Notes: generated by a model not told the origin, from the letters alone. A DNA stretch of 64,000 nt from Trifolium pratense (GCF_020283565.1 NC_060061.1:25023362-25087361), one strand, 5' to 3'; shown: positions 1 to 11,856, numbered from the stretch's first letter. A program made the numbers and translations.

Positions 1-217
1 ACCAAAAATTTATTTAACCCACAAAAAAATTACCATTTATAATTTGGATATCCAAAAACCAATCCAAATTAAACCACACAAAATTAGAACCAAATAAGTT
101 ATGGCATCAAGTGGTTAATTAGAACCAAATTAAACCACACTATAAATAAATAGTTATCACATGTACAAGCTTCACATTAATACTTGGCTACTTGCTAACT
201 TTTTTTCTTTTCTTTTT

Positions 218-1300
218 TTATTTTTCAATCAAATTCTCTTCTCTTCGAAAAGAATTAGCGAGATAATCCTTCAACCTCCCCATCTCTTGTGCTACATCTA
301 GCATGGTTGGTCTTGTGTAAGGGTTCTGTTTTGTACACAGTATCCCTAGCGCAATGAGTTCTATAGCACAAAACTATTTGATAAATAGCAATCTTGAAAC
401 AGACACAAAAAAGTCATACTCAGTTTCTTAAAACTGTAAAGTATAGATCCTGTTTGAATATAAACCTTAATTAAGTGCTTATACTATAATGCTCATCATA
501 TATGTGCTTATGAGCTATTTCTATAACAAAAGTTAAAATAAAGTCCAATTGCTTTCCTATAAGTTGTTTTCTTAAGCTATCATGAAGAGTTTATGAAATT
601 AAGCTCAAAACAGCCTATAGACATGTCAAAAGTTGTTTTCATTAGCTCTTTCAAATAGTCTCACAATAAGCTGAAATAAATCAATCCAAACATGATCTTA
701 CTCATTAATTATTAACAAAAAATAGTCATGAACATGTCATAGAAAAATGTTGAAAGTTCATACCTGGAGCTATATAACCAACTGAGCCAAATAACAAGCC
801 ATGTGTTGAACTGAAAGATGTTGAATTATTACATGTGGAAGTATTGTCATCACTTTTTGCAAGCCTTGAAATTCCAAAATCAGTAACCAAAGCTGTAAAG
901 TCATCATCAAGTAGTATGTTACTTGGCTTAAGATCACAATGCACTACTTTACTTTCACAGGAGATTAATGGTGCAGATAACACATTCCCTCAACTACATC
1001 ACTGCAAATCCTCACTAATTGAATCACATCCAGTCTCTGGCTTAACTCATGGTTTGGATCATATAAGTGCTTTTCAAGACTACCATTTGACATTAGTGGA
1101 CGAACAAGAGCCTTAAATTCTGGTTTATTGCAAATTGTGATGATCCTTATTAAATTTATATGCCTTATCTTTTTAAGAATTTGACATTCCCTTCTAAAGC
1201 TCCATGATTTTTCACCATCTGTTCTTGTATCCAATACCTTCACAGCTACTCCATGATACAGATAGAACTGAAGGCCAAAATCACAAACTAATAATGTCAT
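218..1300 (-). pseudogene. Truncated LRR receptor-like kinase (kinase domain remnant)
   Basis: Remnant of a plant LRR receptor-like serine/threonine kinase of the At2g24130-like group, read right to left. The first piece (about 1270-965) has the ATP-binding lysine in VAVKVLD and then RRECQILKKIRH. A frame break near 965-985 separates CYLHH from the catalytic loop HCDLKPSN, a non-RD type. DFGISRL and GSVGYIAP follow, and the exon closes on a plausible donor (AG/GTATGA, about 765). A second piece (about 367-218) encodes the last helix of the kinase fold, with GILCTKQNPYTRPTMLD and a TAA stop at 218-220. The roughly 70 residues from the APE motif to helix H, the P-loop glycines, the transmembrane segment and all LRRs are missing. 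The family normally works as a membrane receptor; this copy cannot. Confidence 0.85.
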
Positions 1301-1713
1301 GTAATAGCCTAAATAGTAGCCAAGTCATGTAGTGGAGCAAATTATATACCAAAGAAAATTGCTCGTGTACTGTCAGACTAAAATGATGAAAAGAACTCAT
1401 AAAGACTCCTAAGTGCTAAGTTCTAGTCATAAAATATTAAAGGAAAACTCACAAAAAAGTACTCCTTCCCAGAAAAATAGATTTATTAGAAATGTGCTAT
1501 TTACAAAGTCATATTATATTAACAGTTATGCATTACAGTGTAAATAGTATTACTCAAGAAATCCCCATAGGCAGCAAACATGCATTTTATGCTGCAACTA
1601 TAGAGAATGAAACAGAAGATCAAAGACAAGTCAAAGTAATCTGAAAACATTTTTGAACTGAACCACCAAAACCCTTAAACCCATATTGGTCCAAACAAAA
1701 CAAAACAAACAAG
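1301..1713. other. Spacer between two pseudogenes
   Basis: AT-rich spacer. No coding homology, repeat or RNA gene was recognised. Confidence 0.4.
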
Positions 1714-2268
1714 TTAACAATCACTACTCCTTCCAGACCTCATGTTGGTTGGTCCAAGGAAACTTGGCACCAGAACCATCACCAGACCGGTTCGAATCCG
1801 TCCACCACGATCCCGGTTCAAACCGTCCCCTATTATAATAATTTTGGGGCTTAAATAAACCGTTCCTTTTTCTCATCAAGCCAATGACTTTTATTGGGAG
1901 CTTCCTCAACAAGACTAGCCATAGCTTGTTTATTCAAATTCTTCTTATCCTCTTCAATAAACTCGAATCGGGTAAAGATTGGGGTCAATTGAAAGAGGAT
2001 TTTTTAGGGTTACATAAGCTTTCTTGTAATCAGGTTTAGCGATTAAAATTCCACCGCGTTTCTTCTTCTTTCCGTCCATGTTCAATGTACGAACCTTTTC
2101 GACTTGGAATCCGTAGAGAGATTCGAGAATGCGTTTGATCTCGATCTTGGTGGCTGAAGGAATGGTTTTGAGATCAATTTCTTGAATGTTTGTGAAGGTT
2201 GTTGGCATGAGAAGTTTGATTGGTAGGTTTGCCAAGTTGACGACTCTTCTTCCTAATCTGCTTCCCTT
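1714..2268 (-). pseudogene. Mitochondrial ribosomal protein uL23 (L23/L15e family) pseudogene
   Basis: The translation matches plant mitochondrial large-subunit protein L23 (At4g39880-like). From the right it reads GSRLGRRVV, LANLPIKLLMP, IPSATKIEIKRILESLYGF, VRTLNMDGKKKKRGG and DYKKAYVTLKNPLS. The codon just before GSRLG, where homologues start, is AAG instead of ATG, and an in-frame stop lies upstream with no other ATG. An extra base near 1957 then shifts the frame, giving a false stop after PIRVY. The original frame goes on as IEEDKKNLNK, then SHWLDEK. A second shift near 1865 leads into NYYNRGRFEPGS. A duplicated CAAC near 1745-1752 shifts it again just before the C-terminus, whose original stop would be at 1714-1716. 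No introns are seen. There is no clear poly(A) tract, so retrocopy origin is possible but unproven. Confidence 0.88.
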
Positions 2269-2995
2269 CTCTGCACTTTCGATAAACCCTCACTCACTCG
2301 CAGTTCAATTCGCAAAAGTTTTGTTCTGTTTGTTTGGAAATGGAAATGGAAATGCAGCACCCCCGGCACATACATGAGCGCAGGTATTCCCAATTTACCC
2401 TCTCGCTACTTAGAAAGCAAATGTGATAAAATACAAAACTAAAACATGGTTGTTTGCTTGCAGCGTTGTGAACGGTATGGGAATGTATGGTTCGCGTCCC
2501 ACGCAGTGAACGTGTCGGTAGTAAAAACATGAAAAATGTTATTCTAACATAATTTTCAAACAAAAATACAATAAATATATACTTTTTGTTTTTTTAATAT
2601 TATCTGCATGCATCGATTTCTGTGCATATGAGTGGTAAAAAAATGTGTCAATTATGTGTCCTCAATTTTTGTGTTTAGATAACAATCCTCTAAATACATA
2701 GCCCCAAACAACTGATTGTCAGCTTATTAATTCTGATTGGTCGAGAGGGAGTTGTGAATAGTGCATCAACCAATTAGAATGCATCAAAAAGTTTCTATAA
2801 AAGGGATGCATTTGTGTGAAAAAAATTTACAGCAAAAATCTCTTCTCCTTCCGTCATTCTCATTCCGTTAAATTTTTTATTTTATAGTTTTTTTTGTTAT
2901 TTTAGTTTCATGTGTAAACGGTCGGATAGTCCGATGTCGATTACCCATAACACTCCTACTAGTGTTGTTTTGTGACCATAGTTGGGAATGTTATG
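2269..2995. other. Spacer with promoter-like motifs
   Basis: No gene recognised. CCAAT (2770-2774) and TATAAAAG (2796-2803) resemble a plus-strand core promoter. A short ATG-led frame near 2911 ends about 20 codons later, just before the hAT insertion at 3004. This could be the beginning of an interrupted gene, or nothing. Confidence 0.25.
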
Positions 2996-3230
2996 GTAAT
3001 AGATAGAGCTGTCAAAACGGGCGGCCCGGACAATTTCGGGCCGGCCCGGTCGGGCTTCGGGCTTCGTCGGGCCGGGTTAAAAAGCCCGGATGAAAAATGG
3101 GCTATCAAAATTAGTGCCCGAGCCCGGCCCGGTACGGGTAGTCGGGCTTTCGGGCCGGGCCGGTTTTTTTTATTTATTTATTTTTTTTACTTCTAGTGCT
3201 CAAACTCAACCAAGTAAATACCATTAATAA

Positions 3231-3260
3231 TTCTCGCGCGTCCTATTTTTTACTCATCCG

Positions 3261-3318
<58 letters not shown>

Positions 3319-3808
3319 ATTCTCGCGCGCCGTATTTTTACTCATCCCCTATCTACGAGTTTCTCGCGCGCCCTACTTTTACTCATTCACTACCTACGAG
3401 TTTTTCGCGCGTCATATTTTTACACATCCGCTACCTACGAGTTTCTCGCACGCCCTATTTTTACTCATCCGCTATGTACGAGTTTCTCGCGCGCCCTATT
3501 TTTATTCATCCACTACGTACGAGATTCTCGCGCGCCCTATTTTTACTCATCCACTACCTACGAGTTTCTCGCGCCCTATTTTTAAGCATCCGCTACTTAC
3601 GATTTTCTCGTGCGTCATATTTTTACTCATCCGCTACCTACGACTTTCTCGCACGCCCTATTTTTACTCATCCGTTACGTTCGAGTTTCTCGCGCGCCCT
3701 ATTTTTATTCATCCACTACGTACGAGTTTCTCGCGCGTCCTATTTTTACTCATTTGCTACCTACGAGTTTTTTGGGTGCCCAATTTTTACTCATCTGCTA
3801 CTTAAGTA
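3231..3808 (+). repeat. About 13 tandem copies of a 41-bp unit
   Basis: Each unit begins TTCTCGCGCGCCCTATTTTT and ends CTACCTACGAGT, with a few substitutions per copy. The unit length of 41 is not a multiple of three, so the long open frames across it are repeat artefacts. The first unit is split by an expanded AT tract. Confidence 0.9.
3262..3315. repeat. (AT)n microsatellite inside a 41-bp repeat unit
   Basis: About 27 AT dinucleotides replace the CTACCTACG part of the first tandem unit. Confidence 0.95.
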
Positions 3809-4278
3809 GGGGACGGTGTTTTATAATTTATAGGCTTAAATATGTCATTAGTCCCTGCAATTACACCAAATTTTGGTATTGGTCCCTGCACTTTTTTTTG
3901 TTGGGTTTAGGTCCTTGCAATTACATTGAGTTTTGGTATTAGTCCTTACTGTTAGTTGACAGTTACAAAAATGTTAAAAGTTAACGGAGTGCCACGTGGC
4001 CCAATCAATATATGCCACGTGGCACTGTAAAAGGCTCTTTTTTTTTGGGATAATTCACATTTATTATATTTATATTTTATTTTTTTTAATTTTAATTTTT
4101 TCGGGCTTGCGGGCCGCCCGCGGCCCATTCGGGCTAGCCCATATTGTAATCGGGCTTTGTCGGGCCGGGCTAAAAAGCCCGGAAAATAATTCGGGCTAGG
4201 ATTTTCAAAGCCCGAGCCCGGGAAAAAATCGGGCTTGGCGGGCCGGCCCATTCGGGCTAGCCCATTTTGACAGCTCTA

Positions 4279-4859
4279 GTAATAGACATTGGATTTTTTG
4301 TGTCCAAATTAATTAGGAATGTTATGAGTATTCGAAATTGGTCCTACGTTGTTTATATTTTTGAGGTTTTTTCATCTGTCAACTTTTCAATACTGCACGT
4401 TCATCTTTTTTCGTTTTTATTAAATTTTTATGTAATTTGTTTAGGAGTGATATGAGTAACCGAAACCGGTACTACCAAAGTTTTCGAATGGGTCCGGTGG
4501 TTGAGGCTGGTTATTGTAATTTATTTTTTTTGAAAATGTTATGAGTAATCGAAACGGGTACTACCAAACTTTATATTTGAGCTACGCAATTGAGACTGTA
4601 GCGGACACAAATGAGACTCTCCTGTGGAGGTGAAGTGAATGGTGGTAAAGATTGAAAGACAAATAGGCCGATATTTATATCTTTGTTTCCGGCTTAGGTG
4701 CGAATTCGCCGAAGGTGTCAGCTCAAGAGGATGGGACAAAGAAGAGATTGAGATTGTTTAGTTTATTTAATTGGAAATGAAAATGCTGGATGTAATATTC
4801 AAAATGATTTAATTTTTTTGTCTAATCATTTAATAAAACAAAATTCTTAATTTGTGATT
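4279..4859. other. Non-coding spacer with three diverged repeats
   Basis: A phrase like ATGAGTAATCGAAACGGGTA recurs at about 4324, 4450 and 4540, the last two followed by CTACCAAA. No gene recognised. Confidence 0.3.
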
Positions 4860-5555
4860 TTTTTTCCGCCCCCAACGATCGTCATCTTGGGAGCGAACAC
4901 CCACGGGGATCGCCATCTAGGGAGCGAACGTAATGTACACCAGAGGCATCTGGAAGATTGTATTTTCCTGCATAATCTTTTGAATCATGTTTGGCGCGTA
5001 AGTAAGTTGGGTTTAGGTACACCTGTATTGTCCTTTGTAAGAGCACTTGAGGACGGTTTAGGCTCTTCACCTTTAGTCTGTGCTCGTTCGTATGTTTGTC
5101 GTGGTCGTTTTGCCACATGTTTATCCTTATCCCATTTTGATGAGTCTTCTAGTATGTTGAGCTTTAGCCGATCCAGAACAAGTAGAATGGTTATATCATT
5201 TGACCCTTCGATGGAGAAAACAATCTTGAAGTCATAGATCTCAAGATTTTCTCAACAATCTTATTCTTAGTCAATCTTTTCCCTTGAGTTGTATATTGTT
5301 TGTAATAGAAAGAGTTCTTGCAAATAACTCATCCACAAACTCACCTTGAGATCCTTCATTCTGCTATCACCAACTACCATGAGTTATTTTGGTGTAGGAT
5401 TTGAAGCTGCCACAGTAATAACATTCTCAATCAATCCCCAATATTCTTTAGCATGGAGCAAGTTTTCCATTAATTCCGCCCAATGATCATAGAAACCATT
5501 AAACTTCATAATTGATGGTGGCATGGAAGCTAAAGATTCGGCCATAATTAAAGGG
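4860..5555 (-). pseudogene. Degenerate Ty1/copia Gag fragment
   Basis: The minus strand from about 5550 reads MPPSIMKFNGFYDHWAELM and then LHAKEYWGLIE. This is the same start as the Gag of the better-preserved copia element at 42135-46702 (PKFDGHYDHWSMLMENL). After a stop near 5380 it continues as ELFARTLSI, then NKIVEKILRSMTSR, typical of the plant copia Gag (UBN2) domain, and decays further towards 4870. Several stops and shifts, no LTRs found, and a long internal deletion compared with the other Gag. A 24-bp imperfect tandem repeat sits at the left end (about 4876-4927). Confidence 0.75.
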
Positions 5556-5737
5556 TAAACATGAACTATCGTTCTGGTGAACGAAAAAACGGTTGCATCA
5601 TTGTAACAGAAAATGCGCGCATAAACGAGCTCACAAAATTGTGTTGTGTAGAAATCGAAACTAACTTGAAGAAATTAATTAGGATTCTAAGAAAATAATT
5701 ATTGCATAAAATTATCATCGGTAGTTCCTTATCCTTA

Positions 5738-8700
5738 TTAAGGTTTGAAGAAATTAGCATATAACCCATTGTCAACTAAAGTCCTTATAGCAGCAGCCAT
5801 CAAAAGAACACTAAGAAGCATCCCTAAGCAACCAAGCACAAGGTTGAAGCACCACATTGCACCCTTTGTACAAGGTTTCTTAATAGCTAGCCACATGAAA
5901 CATGGGTATGCATATGTGACGGGAACAAGTGTTATTCCACCAAGGAGTGGTACAAAGCTTGGCAAGAAAGGGAACATGACCGCTATAAAAAATGTGATCC
6001 CTCCGAACACTAAGCGAAAACATGTTCTTAACCATTGTGGGCATTTTTCATTCCTTAAGATTGTGTATCTTAGTTCTAGGTTGTCAAAAACAGGCATGGC
6101 ATAGACTTGGTAGCTACTCAAACAATGAAGTACCACCATAACATGGATTGCACCCATTAAGAACTTTGTTACTTGTTGTTTGTGGAATTGTAAGAATGCC
6201 GTTAACAATCCTCGATCTGGTATCTGGAAGGAACATGAATACACAACATTAAATATTAATTAAGATTTAATTTATACACAATATTGTTATAAAAATGTTT
6301 TTTTATCGTGTATGGCTTTTATGATATTGTTGTGATATACTGCTGACCTTGTTTCCATATGCCCAAAATCCGGCAATTGCGAGGGGAAAGAAACACATGG
6401 AAATAAGTATATATGAAATGATGATTCCTCTGCGCATTGGTTCTTTTGATGTTTCTCTGAAATTTGAAGGAAGTGTCCCCTGTAAAACAAAGTCAAAGTC
6501 TTTCAAGAGGTGTAATTCAATAGAATCCATACTACTGTGTAAAAAAATAAAATAGAATCCATACTATATCATATCATGATATCATAATGTTACCTGTATT
6601 TCTAGCACAACATTGTGCCCTCTAAAAGCTAGCACAATAATTCCAATAGCATTCACAATGTCACTAATTTTCCCTACAATTGATTCTTGTGAAACCAATC
6701 TATTACTGTAGGACACATCCTCTGGCCTACTCTTCTTGACAGAAAGCGACCAAAATAGCGTGCAGTATGTGATTGAAGCAACAACCCCCACCAAAGAGAT
6801 AACTGCCACTGAATTGAGATTAGGCAGCTGAGAAACAATTATGGCAGCACAAGTAAACACCAGGAACCACTCTACCCCGCTCAGCGAGTGTGTGCTACAT
6901 GTCTTAACTCCATTATCATTTTCGCAAATAATCTTGAATAATTGCTTCATTGTCCCGCCACCCGTGATTATAAGTATTACACAAGTACCTCCTGATAAGT
7001 ACATTACAGGAAATAGTGCTGCTACTTTTCCTAACCTTTCACCTGAAATTAATATGCAAATTAAAGCAAAAGAAGATTAAATGTGAGTACAATATTAACT
7101 TTGAAATCTAATTAAGAGCGTGAGAGATAAACTCTCTTTGATAAGAAATAATTGATAAGGGAAATTTGGTTACCAAAGGCAGACATAGCAAGATAGAGGT
7201 ATCTACTGTGACGTTTTCCAGAGGCAGATTCATGAAGCTCAATTAGGACAAATATTGTATAAAGTTGCCAAATGAATGCTATTGACAAACACACACTACC
7301 CCATACCCTGCAAGTAGTAATTGATTTTAATATGTGTTAGTACTATGTGGATAGCAAAATCAATCTTCCTTAAAACTATATCTATGGATCTAGGAGACAA
7401 CATTGTTATATGCACTATCCTTTAACAACATCTAATGCTAAAAAATAAAATATCAAATACAAATAATATAAAAGCATGTTGTGTGTCATACTTTGAAGTT
7501 TGAACGGACTTTGCAGGAATATGTGGTATATTTCTAATTCTAACACTTTTTGCTTATTAAAAAAAAAAACACATGGCCTCCACCATTATATATACTAAAG
7601 TAGGCATGACAATAATAAAATTCATACTTACAGGTACTCGTTCAAAAAAAATAAAAAAATAAAACTAATATCTATAGGTACGTGTTCAAACCCGCTTTGA
7701 TATGACCGGGAAAATCCGAGTTGACTAGGTTTGATTTTGGATTTGAGTTTCCTTCGATTTTAAAAGACATGGGTGGGGCAGGTAATGAGGATATTGACAC
7801 CCACCCAAATCCGTCCCGTTTATATCGGAATTATATTTATATCTCTTAAATTAAAATCCTTAAGCAAACTCTTAAATTACATTCATATGTTTATTTTTAT
7901 TTTTATGTTGAGTATTAAACAACCAATTTTCTTTGATTTTTTCCTTGTTCGAAAAAGTTATAGTGTTGAAAAAATAATTTTGGTTTTTTAACAAAAATCT
8001 TTATAAATGTGCCGCACACACATCTTCTATTTGATGTGTCACACATACATCTTCTACTTGTTGATGAATTTTTTGCGGTAAGACATTTTATGTGTAAATA
8101 TTCAATGGTACGTAGTTTCGTCTATTTTCCTAAAAAAAATTATGTGTGTGCGACATTTATAAAAAATAATTACTTTTAAAACTATTCATCTATTTATTAA
8201 AGGTTTTATAAAAAAATTGAAAAGTAAATAAAAAAAATTAAAACTGTTACTTCAAATGATTTTTTTCCCCATTGATCTAGTAATAGTGAATAACATATAC
8301 TCAAAATACAACGTACGAAGAGTGACAAATATAGTGACCTGAATTCCAACTCGAGAATCCGCTTAGAATGATCCCACAGTTAACCACGATACTTTAACAA
8401 CAAAACAATGAAAAAAATCTTTAAATTAGAAGTTGGTTTTAGCAGCTTATTGAAAAAAATTAAATTTTATTACCGTGTGTTTATATAAATAAAACTCATG
8501 TTTGTATAATCTATAACAAACCGACTCATATTTTAAAACGTGATTAATTGATTATTATCATTTGGTGTATCTATAAAATTTTCTTTTAAGTAAACAACAA
8601 AAACAAGATTCTAAAAAGGTCTGTATCTAACTAACTTATTTAATAAACAGCCTAAATAATTATCATTATAATTTAATAATCTAATTGGCACATTCGAAAT

Positions 8701-9067
8701 TTACGAATGTACGGTAGAATTTCCCTAATACTGTTAGATAAGATACGTACCAACCAAGAGTAGCAAAGGCAACAGGAACCATGAGAGCTTGAAATCCAAT
8801 GTTTGAATTAAGAATATGGAAGACTGCATAATATACATTTCCATTTCTTGATTCTGTTAATGGAAGCCACTCATCTTTTGGATGCTCAACTTGCTCACTT
8901 TGTGATGATGATGAGTAAGATTCAGAGCCAGAATTAGTGGTTGGTTCATCATGAATATCTATGAACAGAGTTGGAGATATTGGAGATTTGAAATTTGCAT
9001 CAGAGAATTGTAACAAAATTACTTCTGATCTAAAATATTCAGCTTCATCATGATTTACTTCATCCAT
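5738..9067 (-). CDS. LHT-type amino-acid transporter, tandem copy 1 (lysine/histidine transporter-like 8 group)
   Basis: Five exons: 9067-8751, 7307-7174, 7042-6594, 6479-6348 and 6223-5738. All introns are GT-AG, and the joined frame is 1518 bp (505 aa). The family (AAAP superfamily, LHT clade) moves amino acids with protons across the plasma membrane. An acidic, Ser-rich N-terminus of about 65 residues leads to DEWLPLTESRNGN and the first helix GFQALMVPVAFATLGW. Helices follow with IAFIWQLYTIF, LFPVMYLSGGTC, QLPNLNSVAVISLVG, GFWAYGN, VYAMPVFDNLE and VPVTYAYPCFMWLAI. The protein ends ANFFKP. Length fits the roughly 520-aa LHT8 of Arabidopsis. The start is the first ATG in exon 1; an upstream TTG is not used. 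It is the sister of the gene at 15103-21697. The substrate is inferred from family only. Confidence 0.92.
7601..8000. mobile_element. Partial copy of the TAGGCATGRCAAT element in intron 1 of LHT copy 1
   Basis: This aligns in order with the left two-thirds of the element at 13245-13812: TAGGCATGACAAT, then GAGTTGACTAGGTTT, GACACCCACCCAAAT and AGTATTAAACAA. The right terminal repeat is missing. Confidence 0.7.
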
Positions 9068-9213
9068 GTCTATGTAAATTGTACACAAAAATACAACTAT
9101 ATAGTACTAATATCAATAATAATTAATTAACCAACAAAAGCACGAAATTACAATAAATAGAAGCTGTTATAGAGTTGTGAAGATGAGAATTCAATTGCAG
9201 AGTTTTTGCAGGT

Positions 9214-9221
9214 TATATATA
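9214..9221 (-). promoter_or_regulatory. TATA box of LHT copy 1
   Basis: CTATATATAACC on the minus strand, about 150 bp before the ATG. The same box with the same neighbouring CAATTGCAGAG sequence lies before the second copy. Confidence 0.6.
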
Positions 9222-9305
9222 GTATACAATCATGATGAAAAACATTGGAGTCAATTAGTCAAACTATTCAAATCCTACAATGTGGTGGTCAAACTATTCA
9301 TAAAC

Positions 9306-9405
9306 TACGTCATGTGCTAATCTCACTGCATATACGTACTGTGTTAACACCAGACATGTAGCCCTGTATATATTTCTTGATCTCATGGGATACGTACCCA
9401 CATGT
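9306..9405 (-). promoter_or_regulatory. Upstream blocks shared by both LHT copies
   Basis: TACGTCATGTGCTAATCTCA (9306-9325) resembles TACGTCATGTTGCTGATCTC (21966-21985) in the other copy and holds an ACGTCA bZIP-type core. CTCATGGGATACGTA (about 9384) recurs near 22689. Shared ancestry is clear; function is inferred. Confidence 0.45.
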
Positions 9406-9543
9406 ACGTAATCTCCTCTCTTTTTTTGCGGCTATCTCCTCCATAACTATGTACCCTAATCCCTTCTTTTTGAGTTCTCCAAGGGTCAGGGCGTCCCAAT
9501 CAAAATAGGTGGCACAATGCATGTCTCTTGAAAAAAAATAATA

Positions 9544-10021
9544 CTCCCTCCAATCCTTATTACAAGAAGGGATTCACTTTTTAGATACATTGAAAGTTTG
9601 ATGTAACTGTCTATATTATTATCTAGATATATAAAATTTTGAATGTATCTAAAAAGTGATAATGGGTGCGTTTGATCCGCTAAAAAATAAGGGACTGAAC
9701 AGGACAACTCCTGCTGTACTGTGTTTGATTTTAAAACTGTTCCTGGTACTGGACAAACTGGGGGCCAAGGGACATGACAAAACTTGAAATTCTTGTCCCC
9801 CACAGAACCACGGGTCAACTTTTTGTCCTCAGCACAAGTTGTTTAAAATATCAAAATAACCTTTTGTCTACCAAACATCGTACAACACAAAGTTTGTTCA
9901 ATACCTTAAACGTTTGTCTTGTGTTGTTCTGTCTTGTACTGCCCTGTACTGTTCTGTCCAGTATTTATATTTTGCAGATCAAACGGACCCAATGTTTTCA
10001 TATAATTAGGACTAGAGGGAG
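9544..10021. mobile_element. Stowaway-like MITE interrupted by a second MITE
   Basis: Ends CTCCCTCCAATCCTTAT and, inverted, CTCCCTCTAGTCCTAAT. This terminal sequence recurs in legume Stowaway-type MITEs and in the one at 53385-53680. Removing 9664-9993 rejoins the two halves. Confidence 0.7.
9664..9990. mobile_element. Nested MITE with GGGTSCGTTTGATC termini
   Basis: GGGTGCGTTTGATC at the left and GATCAAACGGACCC at the right form a 14-bp terminal inverted repeat with one mismatch. The flanking triplet AAT is duplicated (9661-9663, 9991-9993). This resembles PIF/Harbinger-type MITEs. A second, truncated copy is at 40493-40800. Confidence 0.75.
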
Positions 10022-11560
10022 CATAGATCATATATTTCTAAAGAGACACATTTTTTTTTAAAAAAAAAAAGACTAAAAAATAGTTATATTTTAATAAAAA
10101 AAGTAAACAAAACCTCAATTTAATATGTAAATGTAAATACTTTTGTAAGTGCTCTTTGAGCCCTAAGATCTTTCTTGCCTTGGACTGTGGCACCATACCA
10201 TCACCCTAAATTTATGTAACCAAAAAATTATCATTTTTCTAATTACTTAAAAAGAGTCTATCTTTCACTTTATTGATATTGCTCAAATATCTACTATAAC
10301 TCATTTTTCTTGAAAATGAGAAAATTAAAATTAATTAATCTCAAACTATATACCTACATTTAAAGAGATAATGACCTCTAGTTAATAATGAGATATTTTG
10401 AAAAGAGAAATGCTTATTCTCGCGACAAATTCTTTCACGAGCGTATCACGAATCAACGTGGCACCATCACAACAGCTTGTATTCCTCTGGGAAATTGCTA
10501 TGTATAGCGAAAGATTTTCCACGAATACATCACGACAAGTGCAATTTGCCTATATAGTACCACTACCTACATGTATTCCATTAAATACGGAATTAAAGTG
10601 TCAACAAAATTGTTTTGCCTACAACCCCAACACATGCTTCGTGAAATTTCGTGAGCTATCCATTCGCTGGATATAGCATCACTCTTCCTCTGACATGCGT
10701 GTAATTTTATTTTTATCTCTCTCACCATGTGTTTCTCTCCAATATTTCTTTTCAATATTTATCTCTTTTTCTTCTTCCCCAACTGCTTCACCTGTCGTGC
10801 TTCACCTTCCATGGCATCTATGTTTAGACATAAGAAGATTCACCTACCTCTAGCTGTGCTTGTGCATATTTTGAAGCATTTATATCTTACTATTGAGAAG
10901 AAATTTGAACCCAAACATAGATATCAGTATCCACCAGGAATACAACAAGGTTTCAAACAATCAAATGATTTCATGAACTGATTTCTTTTTGGAGAGCAAG
11001 CATTTATTGGTGAAGTTTTATAGTAAGAAAAAAGGTGGATCAAACATTCCATGAACCGGTTGCTTTTTGGTAGAACAAAGAAATTTAAGGATATGAGGTT
11101 TTTTCTTATGCAAAGCGATAATAAAATGAATAAAAAAAGAGTTCGTGAAATTTTCGTGAAACTGCCTTCGCGATATATAGCATCCCTCTTTTGAAAAACC
11201 GATATTTGCATTTTGGCAGTACCACTAATGTATTTGTTTTTTGTCAAGTAGTTTATTAGTTAGAAATTCAACCTTAAAAATGAATAAATGGAATGTTCGG
11301 AGTTTAAACAACAGTTGTTGCACATACAGCGATATTTCTATCAACTAAGTTAAGCTCATGGGGACAACAATACTGTACTTTGCTAAACGAACTTTAAATT
11401 AAATGGTCTCTTTCTCCAATTCTCTGAAAATGGAGGAAATTTAATAATAAAAATATATACCTACGTTCATTTCATGACACTTATTTATTATTTCCAAACC
11501 AAAAAAATAAATAAAGGAAAATTATTAAGGACGCGTTTCATATACTGTCTTTTTACGTAA
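10022..11560. other. Non-coding spacer with short direct repeats
   Basis: No gene recognised. A phrase CGTGAAATTTCGTGA, followed by ATATAGCATC, occurs near 10640-10680 and again near 11142-11185. A second pair begins CATGAAC near 10973 and 11050. These may mark an old unidentified element between about 10400 and 11200. Confidence 0.35.
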
Positions 11561-11590
11561 CTAGACCCTTACCCGTGCGATGCACGGATG
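11561..11590 (-). mobile_element. Helitron-type 3' terminus (minus strand)
   Basis: On the minus strand the hairpin CCGTGCATCGCACGG is followed by GTAAGGGT and CTAG, then T. A hairpin a few bases before CTRR at an A/T site is the Helitron 3' signature. The matching 5' TC end could not be fixed. Confidence 0.6.
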
Positions 11591-11800
11591 TGATGCAATT
11601 GTTTTTATTTTACAATTGCATAAAACTGAAACATTAAATATTTTTAAAATAATAATAAAATAGAGAATCCGATATTCAAAAGATTTACTTTCTAAGGAGA
11701 AGAGACGTGGCATTGTAAGTGACCTGATGTGGTTAAATGAAAAAATATTATTGGGTTAAGGATTATGGTTTACTTTACATGGGTAACAGAATAACTATCT

Positions 11801-11803
<3 letters not shown>

Positions 11804-11854
<51 letters not shown>
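11804..11854. repeat. (TA)n microsatellite
   Basis: About 25 TA units. Confidence 0.95.

Positions 11855-11856
<2 letters not shown>

Larger units (their letters stand above)
3004..4278. mobile_element. Non-autonomous hAT-like element, 1275 bp, with 8-bp target duplication
   Basis: The ends are inverted repeats: TAGAGCTGTCAAAACGGGC on the left, and on the right the complement of TAGAGCTGTCAAAATGGGC. The 8-bp duplication GTAATAGA flanks it exactly at 2996-3003 and 4279-4286, as expected for hAT transposition. Both subterminal regions are GC-rich, with repeated GGGC/GCCC blocks, against an AT-rich background. The middle holds an array of about thirteen 41-bp repeats with an embedded AT microsatellite, and then a segment (3835-4045) with repeated GGTCC/GTCC phrases and two CCACGTGGC boxes. 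No transposase is present, so movement would need an enzyme supplied elsewhere. Confidence 0.9.

Noticed and set aside
3196..3942. Three long overlapping open frames
   Set aside because: They run across a 41-bp tandem repeat; open frames arise from repeat composition, not coding.
4854..5237. 127-codon plus-strand frame
   Set aside because: Antisense shadow of the degenerate copia Gag on the minus strand.
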